Positions 41,721-53,164 of a stretch of DNA of 64,000 nt are shown here, piece after piece. A program made the translations under genes and the position numbers. The stretch is from positions 10,001 to 74,000 of the forward strand of contig JAHBMJ010001746.1 in the NCBI GenBank assembly GCA_018398765.1, in the 5' to 3' direction. Under the pieces are notes generated by a model that saw nothing but the letters and a program-made list of their open reading frames with translations, was not told the origin of the DNA and did no database searches. Positions within the stretch are counted from its first letter, which is position 1. Each line of letters opens with the position of its first letter. This DNA is from Chromera velia (lineage: Eukaryota > Sar > Chromeraceae).

Positions 41721-42787
41721 CACAGTCGGCTACAGTAAGCGTGTAGTTTAGACGTACTGTTAAAACATCTTAGACATGATTTAGAAGAACAATGTAATAA
41801 TAAAAAACATGTAATGTTCATATACTACTCGAATGTCATATAAATAAAGGAAAGTAGCTAAAAGAAATATTAGTATATGTTTCTATATGTAAAAGACTTA
41901 GCTATATATCCATCTAGTAAAGTAAAACGGTAAGTATATATATATATATATATTTTTAAGTAAAAACAAAGATTTATCTATCATGTGTTGGTGTAGTCAT
42001 AATTTAAGTTTCTCTTTCTAAGTTTTTTACGTTAGCAACTTTTGTTGACTATAAGTCCCGGTGTGTCTTTTTTTTTTTATAATGTGCAACAACGTGTCTA
42101 ACAGCAGAGCTCTCCTTGTTTCTTCTTTTTACCTTGAGATATTCACCTTAAAACCTATCCAGCCGTCTCCGGCCGTCTCTAGCCGCACCTAACACTCGGC
42201 CTCTCCTACCCTCTCCAGCATTTACGAATAGCTAGCGCGGTCTGACACGTATCCGACAACAACATGTTGCATGCGCCACGATCATGTACGCACCTCTCAC
42301 CCCTTGGGGCCACGGCATGTCCCGTATAGGGACATTATATAATTCGCTATGCGAAATTTGGCGCTCCGATCGACTTGGGCCTCTCCATGCCTCTCCTATA
42401 TAGCTTGAAGTGGCTGCGCTGCCCTCTGAGATTGACTGCATGCATGATTTTTTTTTTTTCTGCATGCTTCCAAATTAAAAAAGGATGCATGCATGAATGC
42501 ATGCATGCAGCCAATGATTAGTCAATGCATGCATGCATATGTCACTCGATCGATCAATGATCGACCGTCTGTATACAGCTCAGTATATAGCAGCTGTTCC
42601 ACTGAGTCGCTCTGCTGGGGTTCATGTTCATTTGAACTGCCACACATTGAAACGCACGAGAAGAGCTGCGCCCTCAGATTAAAGGCCAAGAAACGACTGC
42701 CAGCCAACTGAAACGGCGATGGAAAAAATGCATTGAGCCAGGAATTCTGTGAGCAGATTCGAGCGTCGAGTCCCTCTGACTTGCAAA
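41721..42787. other. AT-rich spacer and upstream region of the acyltransferase-3 gene
   Basis: I see no gene. 41.72-42.10 kb is AT-rich with an (AT)n run near 41937-41953. Between 42430 and 42545 there is a dense cluster of GCATGC/TGCATGCA motifs around a poly-T run. A three-codon upstream ORF (ATG CAT TGA) lies at 42728-42736, 51 nt before the chosen start codon. Confidence 0.5.
42436..42540. promoter_or_regulatory. TGCATGCA motif cluster upstream of acyltransferase-3 gene
   Basis: Several overlapping TGCATGCA/GCATGC sites occur in about 100 bp, 250-350 bp upstream of the ATG at 42788. In apicomplexans this palindrome is a known ApiAP2-type promoter element. Whether it works here is inference, and simple (GCAT)n slippage could also explain it. 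Confidence 0.35.
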
Positions 42788-43928
42788 ATGGGTGACTTAC
42801 GCGACCGTCCCACTGGGTCGTCAATAGGAAGGAGGGGGCCTGGCCATCCGGCCTACCTGAAGAGCCTTGACTTTGCGCGATTTGTTGCGATCCTGCACAT
42901 CGTTTGTTTCCATGCCTTTGTCCCTACATTCTCTTTCCAATCAGACCTTAATGAGCCGTTTCCAAACCGACTCGCGTGGTTCGGATGGACTCAGATCGTT
43001 TTCTTCTTCTGCCTCTCTGGGTTTGTGCTCGGATATGCGAAGAAAGACAGCATGCGAGACCCGTCCTCCCTGACGGAACTTGGTGCGTTCCTTTTTCAAC
43101 GACTCGCCCCCATGTACCCTGTCTACCTTCTCTCTCTGATCATACCCACAGCCTTCTGTGCTGCACAGAGAAGAGTAGACGAGGGCTTCTTGAAAGCCGT
43201 GGGAGTACATGCTTTCCTTCTCCAAGCCTGGGTTCCAGACCCACTCATTGTGAACACCTTCTTGGAGGGGGGCTGTGTTCTGAACTCGCCCTCCTGGTTT
43301 CTCTCCACACTGGTGCCATATTATTTCGTGTTTCCTCTTTTGGTCTGTCATCTGAGAAGGGTCTCAAGGGGGGCTCTGGCGGCCGTCATCTGTGGTTGTG
43401 CTTTTGTGGGTGCAGGATTCTGCCTTGCTGGAGTGTTATTGGGGGCTCAAGGACGAGAAGCAGTCTCCCCTTTCGTGAAATTCCACCCAGCTAGTTACTT
43501 TCATCTTTTCACTATGGGTGTGGTTCTTTCACTCATCTGTACTCCACCAAGGGCACAGGGAAGGGACAATTCCGCGAGAGGACTGCGAGCGCTTTATGGT
43601 ACATTTGCTTCCTCTAGTGCGTCGACGTGTGCCGAAGAGGGAGGAACGCCTTCCCTTCTCTCGTCTGGAGCTTCACAGGGAGAGGACACAGCTGATCCAC
43701 AAGAAAGGCAGACAGCAAGAGAAGAGAGTGGCTCGGGTTTCTGCTTCAGAGACGTTGCTGCTCTCTGTGGGTACGCACTCTTCCTCGGTCTGACTGCCGT
43801 CCCAAATCGTCACTTGTTCTTTTATGGGAACGATGGGATGTTCTTCTGGTTCTTCCCTATGGTGGTCAGTCAATCTCAATCTATCTATATTTCGTTCCAT
43901 GAATCTATCTGTCTGTCTGTCTGCCTGA

Positions 43929-43979
<51 letters not shown>

Positions 43980-44102
43980 TGAGTGAGTGTGTGCATGTGT
44001 GTGCGTGTGTGTGCGTCTGTGCGTGCGTGCGTGCGTGCGTGTGTGTGTGTGTGTGTGTGTGTGTCTGTGTGTGTGTCTGTGTGTGTGTCTGTGCGTGCGT
44101 GC

Positions 44103-44139
<37 letters not shown>

Positions 44140-44188
44140 GTTGTGTGTCGTTGTGTGTCGTTGTGTGTCGTTGTGTGTGTGTGTGTAT

Positions 44189-44223
<35 letters not shown>

Positions 44224-45121
44224 GGAATAACGTGAACGGACAGCTTCTCTAGGTTTTTGTTCGACTCTAGAGGTGGTTGGCTGACTTTGTGCACGAATCA
44301 GAAACAGTGAGAGATCAAGCGAGAGAACAGCTAGTGGGTCCGGTGGCTATCCTCATTCTCTGTCACTCTTTCACATTTTCCCACCAGGTCCTGTTTTTTC
44401 TCCGATCCAAACCCTCCTCTCTTTCTCTTCATGCGCATTTTGCCTCGAGTCAAAAGTATATACGTGTGTTTCAGGGGGAAGGAATGAAAATATGTCAGTG
44501 CCTGACTGACTCATTTGCAAGCTGACTGACGAACTGATTAGCTGGGTGGCAGTTTCGTTTTTCCTTTGAAAATGCATGGCATTTATTTTCCTGCAATCGC
44601 TGTTTGATGCATTGTGTAAAAACAATTCCAATTTGAAAAACCTGAATCTCCTGGGTGAAGCAGTCTCTTTGTTCTGCTCCCATCCCCCCCACACACCAAA
44701 ACTCACCCACTGTCTGCTGCAGGTTGCGGGGCCGTTCCTGCTGATCATTTGGGGTCTCTCGGGTGAGGGTTCTCATGACCCTTTGGTTGCCCTCTTCTCC
44801 CTCCCTCCCCTGAGGTTCCTTGGTGAGATCTCTATGGAGATCTACCTTCTCCACACGACCGTCAGAGAGCTTCTGCTCCCTTTTGTGGGGGATGTCTGGG
44901 GTCACAAGGCAGAGGCCGGGATTGGGATGGGGCTCATGAGGTTTTCAGGCCACCTGTGCTTGCTGATCGCCGTTGCGGCAGTCTGCCACTATGCGTTGAC
45001 TCGCCCTGTTGGGGCGCTGCTCCACAGAATGCTCGAGAAGAGAGAAGAAAGGCAGGGGGAACAGGCCGATGTGCCTTGTGCCATGAAGGGGAAAGAGAGG
45101 CGCAATGAATGCGTCACTTAA
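42788..45121 (+). CDS. Membrane acyltransferase 3 family protein (2 exons)
   Basis: Exons 42788-43864 and 44723-45121 join in phase 0 to give 491 aa. Acyltransferase-3 proteins (PF01757, OafA/YrhL type) are multi-span membrane enzymes that O-acylate sugars or lipids. Visible family features: LDFARFVAILHIVCFHAF (first helix with the conserved His), VFFFCLSGFVLGY, RLAPMYPVYLLSLI, and near the end LRFLGEISMEIYLLHTT. About ten hydrophobic segments can be counted. A Ser/Glu-rich soluble loop (about residues 258-315) sits between helices. The start is the first ATG in the frame, in the context CAAAATGG. The 858-bp intron begins at GTCAGT and is filled with GT repeats. The acceptor substrate is unknown. 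Confidence 0.85.
43930..44222 (+). repeat. (TG)n-rich compound microsatellite in the acyltransferase-3 intron
   Basis: About 290 bp made of (TC)n, (TG)n, TGCG and TGTC-type variants, including a four-fold (GTTGTGTGTC)n block at 44139-44179. The long Cys/Val or His/Thr open frames across it are artefacts. Confidence 0.95.
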
Positions 45122-45663
45122 GGGAGAGCTGAGTGGCCTTCTACGATTCCGACGTCGATTCGAGGTCATCTCTACAAAGCTCATTATCTAAGTTTTTTTT
45201 CTTTTTTGCAGGCCTCTTGGTCTATGTTATCCGGTACGCCTGCCTAATACTGCCTAAAACCCAAGCCAGACAGGAAGTGATCCGCATTAAAGACTATCTT
45301 AAAGTCAATTTTACTAGCAATTTTATTGAGTTGCTGATTCAATTGCTTCAAAGTTCAAACATATGTAAAAAAAGTAAACTGTATACAGCCTGAGTTACAT
45401 AGAATGGTTTAAGTCTATATAGGCTTATATGGAGGCTATATATACTACTAAAAAAGTTAAACGCCTAGCTGATCAATCACTGGATCAATCAATCTGTTTC
45501 AATCATACTGTTATCATAGTATGGGCCGATGGAGACTCGAAAGCATTGGTGATGGCATATAATGATGATCTTTGCACTTGATGTGAAAGAGTGCTTAAAG
45601 ACTGGAGGTAACAGCCTAGCTCTCTCTTCTTTTTTCTTTTTTCTTTTTAGTCTCCGTCTTCTT
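45122..45663. other. Spacer between acyltransferase-3 gene and LTR element
   Basis: I see no gene. The sequence is AT-rich and should contain the 3' UTR of the acyltransferase-3 gene. Its last five bases (TTCTT, 45659-45663) are the left copy of the target duplication of the LTR element. Confidence 0.5.
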
Positions 45664-45929
45664 TGTAAGATGTGGGGCACGCGTGGGGGGCCTGGGGCCA
45701 AAGGCGCTGGGCGGGCTGCGCGCCGCTCGATCAAGCTGCACGCATGCATGCACGGTCTCTTCGAATGCGAATGCATATGAATTTATGCATGCCTTTACAC
45801 GAACGATTATTGTGAAGAAACGGTAAGATCCTCTTTGATAGCCGATCTTCGTAGCCGATGAACATGAACTCAAACTTACTGAAAGTAGTGACTGGAGTAG
45901 ACGGCATTCAAACTAGTCTACTTTTAACA
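45664..45929 (+). repeat. 5' LTR of the copia element (266 bp)
   Basis: Matches the 3' LTR closely but lacks an internal block of about 125 bp after GAATGCAT and a short AGCTAGACTGA duplication. Confidence 0.9.
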
Positions 45930-45931
45930 AT

Positions 45932-45949
45932 TGGTGATTCCGGCGAGGA
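45932..45949 (+). other. Primer-binding site of the copia element
   Basis: TGGTGATTCCGGCGAGGA starts two bases after the 5' LTR. Its complement ends in CCA, as the 3' end of a tRNA would. I cannot say which tRNA. Confidence 0.6.
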
Positions 45950-45958
45950 ATCGAGAGG

Positions 45959-47202
45959 ATGTCGATCTCAATCCATCTCGGTTCTTCTTCTTCTTCCTCT
46001 GGTGGTGGAGTAGTGAAACTCGAGCAGTTGGTAAGCGGGGGAGCTGCATCTGCTGCCCCTGTCACAGACTCAGAGAAGGCCCAGAAGAAGGAAGAAGAAT
46101 TGTTTAAATTTCCTCCCTCGTGTGGTTTAATCCTCACGAGAAGAATGAGCATACTGTGAAGCTGTTCGGAGAGGAAGCCTGGCAAGGCTCGGACATGAAG
46201 CTCACCTTCAGGCAAGGTCAACTGGATTGGATTGCTAAGATTCCTAAGGACTCTCAGGGCAACCACAAGGCAAACTTCTGGCTGTGGTTGAATAACCACG
46301 CAAGGAAGGCATAGACTTTCCTCTCCTCTGTCATCTACTCCCTTCATTAGATCTGGAAGCAGCAATTATGGTATGCCGGCCTCCTTTATGCTGCCAAGAA
46401 ATCGGGTTTCTTGGAGATGCAGCGTGACCTTGACACGTTGGCAACAGCAGGTGTTGAGGGTCCCGATCTTCTCATCCATCTGCGCAGGATGTACCTCGTT
46501 CCAGAGGTAAATCATAAAGAGTCCATAAAGAAGAAGTTCAAGGGGTTGAAGAGAGGGGGTGCATCCAATCTTCTCAAAGCGATGCAGGTATACCAGAGAG
46601 TGCTGACAGAGGTGAACAACGCCCACTATTTCCCGGATGAGGAGCAGTGTACAAGTACCTTCCGACAGATTGCCACATCGGAGGAGTGGGATAAGATCTA
46701 TCATCGCGTCGCAGAGAAGATGCTCGACGCAGATGAAGGTGCCGACCTCAACAAAATGAAGTTCACCGACATCTGGAAGCAGGCCATCATCCTGGCCAAC
46801 TCCCAGGCAGCCACGCAGGGAGGCTCCTCTGCCTCTAAGCCTTCCTCCTCCTCTGCCCATGCAGAGCGGTCCTCAGAGAAGCAAGGGGGTTGGAAGAAGG
46901 CCTTGGCCAGGGGAAAGTCACCAAAGAGACGAGAGCTCGACTCTCAGAGCGCTCAGTCAGACAGGGGTGACAGGTCCGACTTGGAGTCCCAGAGAAAGTG
47001 CGGCAGGTGTGGGGGAAAATGGCACGAACGGATGAAGGACTGCACGGCACTCGGAGTGCAGTGCGATAAGTACAACCAGAAGGGGCATCTGCCATCCATG
47101 TGCAGAAACCCAAAGAAAGGAAGATCCGAGAAGGCGGGCAACGCGGCTGTGAAGAGAAGAGAGAGGGCTCAGTCCTCTGATTCCAACTCATGGAGTTTCT
47201 AA
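45959..47202 (+). pseudogene. gag of the copia element, broken
   Basis: The start ATG is at 45959. The frame shifts near 46.1 kb (pieces 45959-46159 and 46120-46314), a TAG ends the second piece at 46312-46314, and another TAG follows before the long piece to 47202. That piece has a capsid-like helical region and two zinc-knuckle motifs. The first, CGRCGGKWHERMKDC, is intact as a CCHC variant. The second, CDKYNQKGHLPSMC, has Tyr (TAC) where the family has its second Cys. Confidence 0.8.
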
Positions 47203-48074
47203 ATTGGTCAGCTCAGTGTTCGAATATAAACATTGCCAGACGTTGTGATCGTTTGCAAGCTGCTGTCATTTGCCATGCTACTGCTTACCAGAAAAAGAGT
47301 TTCCATTCTAAGAAAGGAAAGTTCGATATGGTCGCAGACACAGGCGCTGATATCTCTCTTTTCCCTCCATGTTTTGAAGCCTTTGTCGTCGAAGACACAG
47401 ATAGAAAGGTTGATGTTGAGCTTGCTTCAGATGAGGCAGAATTGAAAAACATAACAGTGAAGAAATTGTATATTCCTTTCCCTTCCTTGCACGGACAGGT
47501 GAGGGTAGCGGTGCTTGAAGGGATCGTTTCTTCTCGAATGCGTCTCCCATTGCTTGGCTGCGCAAAAGTTCCATCAAGGTTCTGCAAGAACGGTTGGGTG
47601 GAGCTAGGAGACAAGGAAAGAAGAAAATTCAAGACGCCAATGAGGTGGGATGATAAACTTCCCATGATCAATGCGTTTGCATGTGCTCGTTCGCTTGCTG
47701 TCTCTCTTGCTGTTACTTCTTCTCTCCCTCAGAAAGTTTCTTCTGCTCTCTTAGGAAGTAAAGTGAGCTCTTTGAGTCAGGTCGAGAGAGACAGACTTTT
47801 TTTTCTTTTTCATCTTCGCTTCAGACATGCTGTAGGGGAGGACCTCAGGTTGACTCTTTTTGAGAATGGTGTGAAAGGTTTTTCTTCTTCTGAGTGTACA
47901 GAGACAAGCAATAGATGCGTGGAGTGCTTATTATTGAATTTGAAAAAGAGAGGCATTCTGCAGAAAGCTAAGAAGAAAGAGGAAAACGGAGACAGAAAGG
48001 AAGAGAAAGATAGAACGCCGAAGGCAGGAAGAAACAAGCAAAAAAAAAGAGTTCGTTTCAATGAAAACGAATGA
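47190..48074 (+). pseudogene. Protease and pre-integrase part of copia pol
   Basis: This frame overlaps gag by 13 nt. It shows the retroviral-type aspartic protease signature ADTGADISLF and, further on, the His/Cys pre-integrase finger (FHLRFRHA .. CVECLL). It ends in a Lys-rich stretch and overlaps the next frame at 48061-48074, so another frame change is needed to continue. Confidence 0.8.
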
Positions 48075-48867
48075 AAACGTACAGATTTTTGGGCAGAAAG
48101 AACCAGAGAAGCTCTCCCCAGGCAGAACGGAAGGAAGCCGCTGGTCCGTCTCTCCATCGTCTCTTTTCAACAGACGAATATTTCATGACCTTACCGAACT
48201 GAAGACAGTCGGGAGAGGGGGGTACAGGTACCTATCAGTAATTGTAGATGAAGCCACTGGGTATGTTTCCCTCCGTGCTTTACGCTGGAAGAGCAAGGCA
48301 GCCTCTCATTTGCTCTCATGGGGAAGGAGATGGGAGGCATGCGGGAAAGGACTGCCGAAGGCAGTCGCAACAGACAATGGGGGGGAGTTCCAAGGAGAAG
48401 AGTACCAGGCTGCCATTCGGTCTCTGGGGGCAGCGTGGGACCCTGGTGCTCCCTATACACCTGAGTTACAGGGGGCAGTTGAAAGGAAAAACAGGGTGAT
48501 CAAAAGAGCCCTGCTGAAGTTCTGTTTGCAAAAATGTATGCCTCTCTACACATGGCCTGCTTTTACCTCAGGAGTCGCACAACAGCTCAATGAGACCGCC
48601 TCTGTGTCTCGTGGCTGCTCCTCCCACAAAGCAGTCTGAGGGGTCAAACCAGGTATTTTCCCGCTCTCTCTCGGAGACGAAGTAAAAGTTATCGATCCGA
48701 GAGGCGACCGTAGGGGGAGGAAGCGTCGAGGTGAGCCAGTTTTTGCCATTTTCGGCGGTGTCCTTTCTCCTAAAGTTGTTTCTGTTGTGTACAAAGAGAG
48801 AAGTCAATGGAAGGCCCTGAAAGTCCACCCCAGTCGTGTCTCTCTGCGATACTGGAATGGCGTTACA
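48061..48867 (+). pseudogene. Integrase of the copia element, with premature stop
   Basis: The DDE core is visible: HDLTELK, the second Asp in ATDNGGEFQG and the Glu in GAVERKNRVIK. A TGA at 48637-48639 cuts the frame. The same frame continues with the C-terminal integrase region (GDEVKVIDPRG .. LSPKVVSVVY) until a TAG near 48867. Confidence 0.8.
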
Positions 48868-48927
48868 TAGTATGAAGGCGCTAAAGGAAGAGAAGGAGTG
48901 GCTGAGACCAGAAATGTGTAAGAGCGT

Positions 48928-51315
48928 ATGAAAGAAGGACTTGAAGAGCTCGAGCTCCAAAGAGAGAGAGTGGTCTTGTCAGATGAGTGTGAGGAGGTTG
49001 AAGAGCCTTTCTCCGCCCCTGGAGAGCCGCCAGCAGAAGCAAAAGCAGAAGTAGACACACCTGCTGCCCCAATTGAGCCCTGTTCCTTGAAAGGAATCAT
49101 TGCACAGAAGCAAGACGGGGCGTTCTTTCCCGCTCGCGTTCTCAGAGAAGCTTCAGTCAACAGACAGCTTCTCGTCTCCCGTTTTTCCTTTGATCAGGAA
49201 GGCAAGCTGAACTATGAGAGCATGTGTGAGGTGAAGTCTAAAGAAGTGATGAAGCGCTTTGAGATTTCTCCTGATCTTTCTCTCAGCCCAGAATCCCTGC
49301 AGCAATTGTCCAGCGACCTCGCTCCAGAGGTTGAAGATTCAATAGTGGGGGGTATAGACGAAGTCGAAATGAGGGCTGGAGACGGAGTGAGAGACGAGAC
49401 GCAGTCAGAGGCAGCAGAGTCGTCCGAGTGGTTAGATAAAGATTCTATTTTCGGAAAAGACGCCTTGGCTCCCCCAGACTCCCCTGTAGATCTAGGTCTC
49501 AAAGAGGCAGAAGAGATTGACTCCGATTCTGAAGATGACGAGGTCGGAGGGGAGCCGACAGGTGCGTTTGCGGCCCTGCGCGGACAGATTCACGAAGACG
49601 CGGACAGAGCAGCGGCTGCCCTGGGGATTTCCAGAATAAGACAGTCAGTGAGAAAGTCAGGCAGAATAGCCCAGCTGAGAAAAGAAAGACAGAAAGAAAA
49701 AGAAGATGAACGAAGTGATCTTCTTGACTCTATCCTTTCTTCTATTCTCTCTATGCATAAGCGGGGGGTGTATTTGGATGAAGTGAAAGAGAATGCAGTG
49801 AAAGGACAGGTCCCAGCAACCGAGAAGGAAATCAAGTCAGGTTTGCACCACGAAGCGGGTGAAAAGGAACTGAGAAGATGGTTTGAATGTTTGGTGCTTG
49901 ATGTCTCCTCTTTCAGCAAGAAAGGTACACATCCAACTGTGCAGCTAAAGTGGGTGAGGACATGGAAACTGAAAAACGGAAGAAGAGTTGCAAAGTCTCG
50001 TTTGGTCCTTAAAAGGTTTCAAGATAAAAGAGACTTCACTCTGGTTGAAACGTACAGTGGCACTGCTGAGCAGAGCCAACTTCGTCTTGCTTTGATTTTT
50101 GCTCTCAGTCAGGGGTGGGAATCAGCAAAGACAGACATCTACACAAGTTTTTTACAAGCACTGACAGACACACCACTCTGGGTCGAGCTCCCTTCTGACC
50201 TTCCCCTTCATGTTTATCCAGGTTTTGTTGCTGGTTCCATTGTGAAGACTCTCAGAGTCGTTTACGGACAGGCTGATGGGCCTCGTCTCTATACGAGGCA
50301 CTTCAAGAGCCGAGCTAAAGAGAATGGGTGGAGTGAGATTAGTGAGTCAATTCTTGTAAAAAAAGATAGCAAAGGTAGGCCGAATGCATTAATGTTGATA
50401 CATGTTGATGACCTTCTTGTTTTTGGTCCTTCTGTTTCTTCTTTGATGGATGAAATCCGAAAGCAGTTCGAAATGGATGAGCCAGAAAGGGTCGATGACA
50501 GGGGTACTCATGGGTTTGTCGGCACGCAGCTAAAGTATGACCGTACAAAGAAAGAAATGACCCTCAGTCAGGAAGAATATGTGCGTGCTCTGCCTGAATG
50601 CGAAGACAAGAAGGCAAGCAAGCCAATTGGAAATGTAGACTTGAAGAAGCCAGAAGAGAATGAAATCGATTCATCACTTCAGTCTCAGATGTAGCGTTTG
50701 TTGGGTCTGGTGGGTTGGGCAGTGAAAACTGAACCCAAGCATGCATTTCTTTTCTCTCATCTCTCTCAATGGGCAACTCGTCCTTCAGCAAAGACAGTGC
50801 TTACAGTGTGGAAAGTGATTTCGTACATCAAGGAGTGTGTGGCCAGCTTAAAGTTCAAACCGGTGACCAAAGAGAACGGAATGGTTCTTTTGATCTGGGT
50901 CGATGCTTTATATGAGCAGTATGCATATAAAAGAAGACTGGGGTATGAAGTACAGCTGGTGTCCAAGACAGATTTGCATCATGCATTGAAGAATGATGAA
51001 TCAAACCTGTTTGCCTGGAAGTCAAAGAAATGTGATCGAAAGCTCGGTTTGACAACGAGCGCTGAATTGCTTACATTTTGTGACGGGGTGAAGAATGGTT
51101 TTGGTTGGGTGTGTTTCATTAAAAAATTGTGGGGTGTCGCTCCTCGTGTGTGTGTGCTCACTGACAGTCAGCCACATCTTGCGCAGTTGGCTTCTGGCCG
51201 ATGTGAATCAGAACCAAAGATGCAGGGCATGTTGGAGTATGTTCTTGAGCAGCTCGATGACTTGCATACAAAGGTGAAATGGATGCATACAAAATCAATG
51301 CGTGCAGACAGATAG
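48928..51315 (+). pseudogene. Reverse transcriptase and RNase H of the copia element
   Basis: The frame 48928-50694 holds a long acidic N-terminal spacer and then the copia-type RT (RVT_2): KSRLVLKRFQDKRD, KTDIYTSFLQAL, VYGQADGPRLY and the catalytic LIHVDDLLVFG. A TAG (50692-50694) stands at the position where copia elements usually have a Tyr before R-x-L-x-G. The same frame then carries RNase H (WVDALYEQYA, FAWKSKKCDRK, TSAELLTFCDG) to 51315. With the TAG read as a stop, RNase H would be lost. Confidence 0.85.
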
Positions 51316-51378
51316 ACAAAGTACATTCTATGCAAATAAGTTCGAAGTCGATTCGTGTTCTCCTCCGAAGGGGGTGAT

Positions 51379-51778
51379 TGTAAGATGTGGGGCACGCGTG
51401 GGGGGCCTGGGGCCGAAGGCGCCGGGCGGGCTGCGTACCGCTCGATCAAGCTGCACGTATACATGCACGGTCTCTTCGAATGCGAATGCATGAATGAATG
51501 AATGAATGAAGTTGGCTTTGCTAGAGTGGAGCCGTGCTCCCAGCAGCCCATGTTCATGCAAGAGATCGTCAATCACTCAACTCTAGAGAAAAGCATATGA
51601 ATTCATGTATAATATTAATACTACTATGCCTTTACACGAACGATTATTGTGAAGAAACGGCAAGATCCTCTTTGATAGCCGATCTTCGTAGCCGATGAAC
51701 ATGAACTCAAACTTACTGAAAGCTAGACTGAAAGTAGTGACTGGAGTAGACGGCATTCAAACTAGTCTACTTTTAACA
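51379..51778 (+). repeat. 3' LTR of the copia element (400 bp)
   Basis: Preceded by the purine tract GAAGGGGGTGAT and followed by TTCTT. It is about 134 bp longer than the 5' LTR because of an internal block with a (GAAT)n repeat. Confidence 0.9.
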
Positions 51779-51783
51779 TTCTT

Positions 51784-53130
51784 TTCTTGGTTTGTCTTGT
51801 CTACTTCTCTGTTCATGACCTCTCGGCGGGTTCGGTGTGGGTTGGCAGGCGTGTTCTGCTTAATCCGCAATAATCCGCAGTCTCTTTCTCTGTCTCTGCT
51901 CGTCTACACTTGTCTGTTCTTTTTTTTGTGTGTTTCTCTCTAGGTTTCTCTGTCTGTTTCATTATGAGCGTTGACGCATACAGGTCTGAAAGCGCTAGCT
52001 GAAAGCGTATGGTCGCTCCTCGTCTTTGTTTTCCTTTTGTGTACAGTTGTCAGTTGATAAGCTCTATACTTGTGACGAGCTCCGACCACCTCTTTACCGT
52101 TCCTGCAAAGAGTGATAGCGTAAGATGTTATATTGACCACAAAAAGAAATTGAAGAAAACCGGATCAAACATTTCAAGTTATCATGTATGATTTAGGCTA
52201 TATAGTTTAAGCTATACATGCATACAAGTTATACTAGAAGTTATACCTACTAAGCTAGCAGCTGCTGCTAGCTAGTAAGTTACATAACTTAACTACAGTA
52301 ACTTCTAGTAACTTAAATTAATTATTGTTAACTTTAACGTCAACTTAGACTGATCTAGACTGAAAGAAAAAGATTGAAGTGACCGTGAAACTGTAAAAAA
52401 CAGTGTCTTGATATTTCAAAAAAAAGAAAAGAATTATATCAATGCTCGAAGTTTTCGCATACGCCTATATCGAAACATGCAACTCCTCAGATCGATGGAC
52501 AACAATTAAATTATCCCTGCTTACTTCATCAACAAATCATTGTCGTTTCACTTCACTTCCCCATCATAGCAGAAGGGACTCGAGAAGGAAGAATTCAAGG
52601 AAGGAAGGAAAGAAGGGAAGCAGCTGCCGATCCGATTGTCAACAGACCGAATCCACCCGTGCAGACATGCAGAGTGAAAGAAAGCACGCATGCATGAAGA
52701 GGGTAAGAGTCCTTCACAAAAACCGGACAGACAAATCACACGTTTCCGAAAAGCCAGACTGCCTCTCTCTCTCTCTCTCTCTGTGCTTCCCATCCAGCCC
52801 CCCCCCATTGAACTTTCCTTCTATCGGATCATCCGCGTTGCGCGTCGAATCCGTACGTCCATCCCTGTCGTCTGTTCCTACATCCCTTTCGCCCAGTATC
52901 ATCCTTTCTCTTTTCTTCCCTGCGGCTCTCGGACCGCGTTTTCTCACTTCATGCCAACAGCAACAGCGGGGAGAATCTGTGAGGGAGAGAAAAATGAAAA
53001 GAAAAATGTTGTTGAGAAGAAAAATCCTCAAGATCCACCCACCCAGACACTGACACTTGTCTTCAAATGTGAGGCCGTTGCGACCCTGCATGAGTCCTGT
53101 CTCCCTCCCAACATCAATCAATCTACCAAC

Positions 53131-53164
<34 letters not shown>

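Larger units (their letters stand above)
45659..51783 (+). mobile_element. Ty1/copia LTR retrotransposon with 5-bp target duplication
   Basis: The LTRs (45664-45929 and 51379-51778) begin TGTAAGATG and end TTTTAACA, so they have TG..CA ends. TTCTT flanks both sides as a perfect 5-bp duplication. Two bases after the left LTR is a primer-binding site starting TGG; a purine tract (GAAGGGGG) precedes the right LTR. The inside runs in copia order: gag with zinc knuckles, protease, integrase, reverse transcriptase, RNase H. Stops and frame changes break it in at least five places, so this copy is probably non-autonomous. Confidence 0.93.

Noticed and set aside
40055-41821. His/Ser/Leu-rich minus-strand open frames
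   Set aside because: They are translations of the degenerate minisatellite.
43905-44294. Cys/Val and His/Thr open frames
   Set aside because: Produced by the (TG)n microsatellite in the acyltransferase-3 intron.
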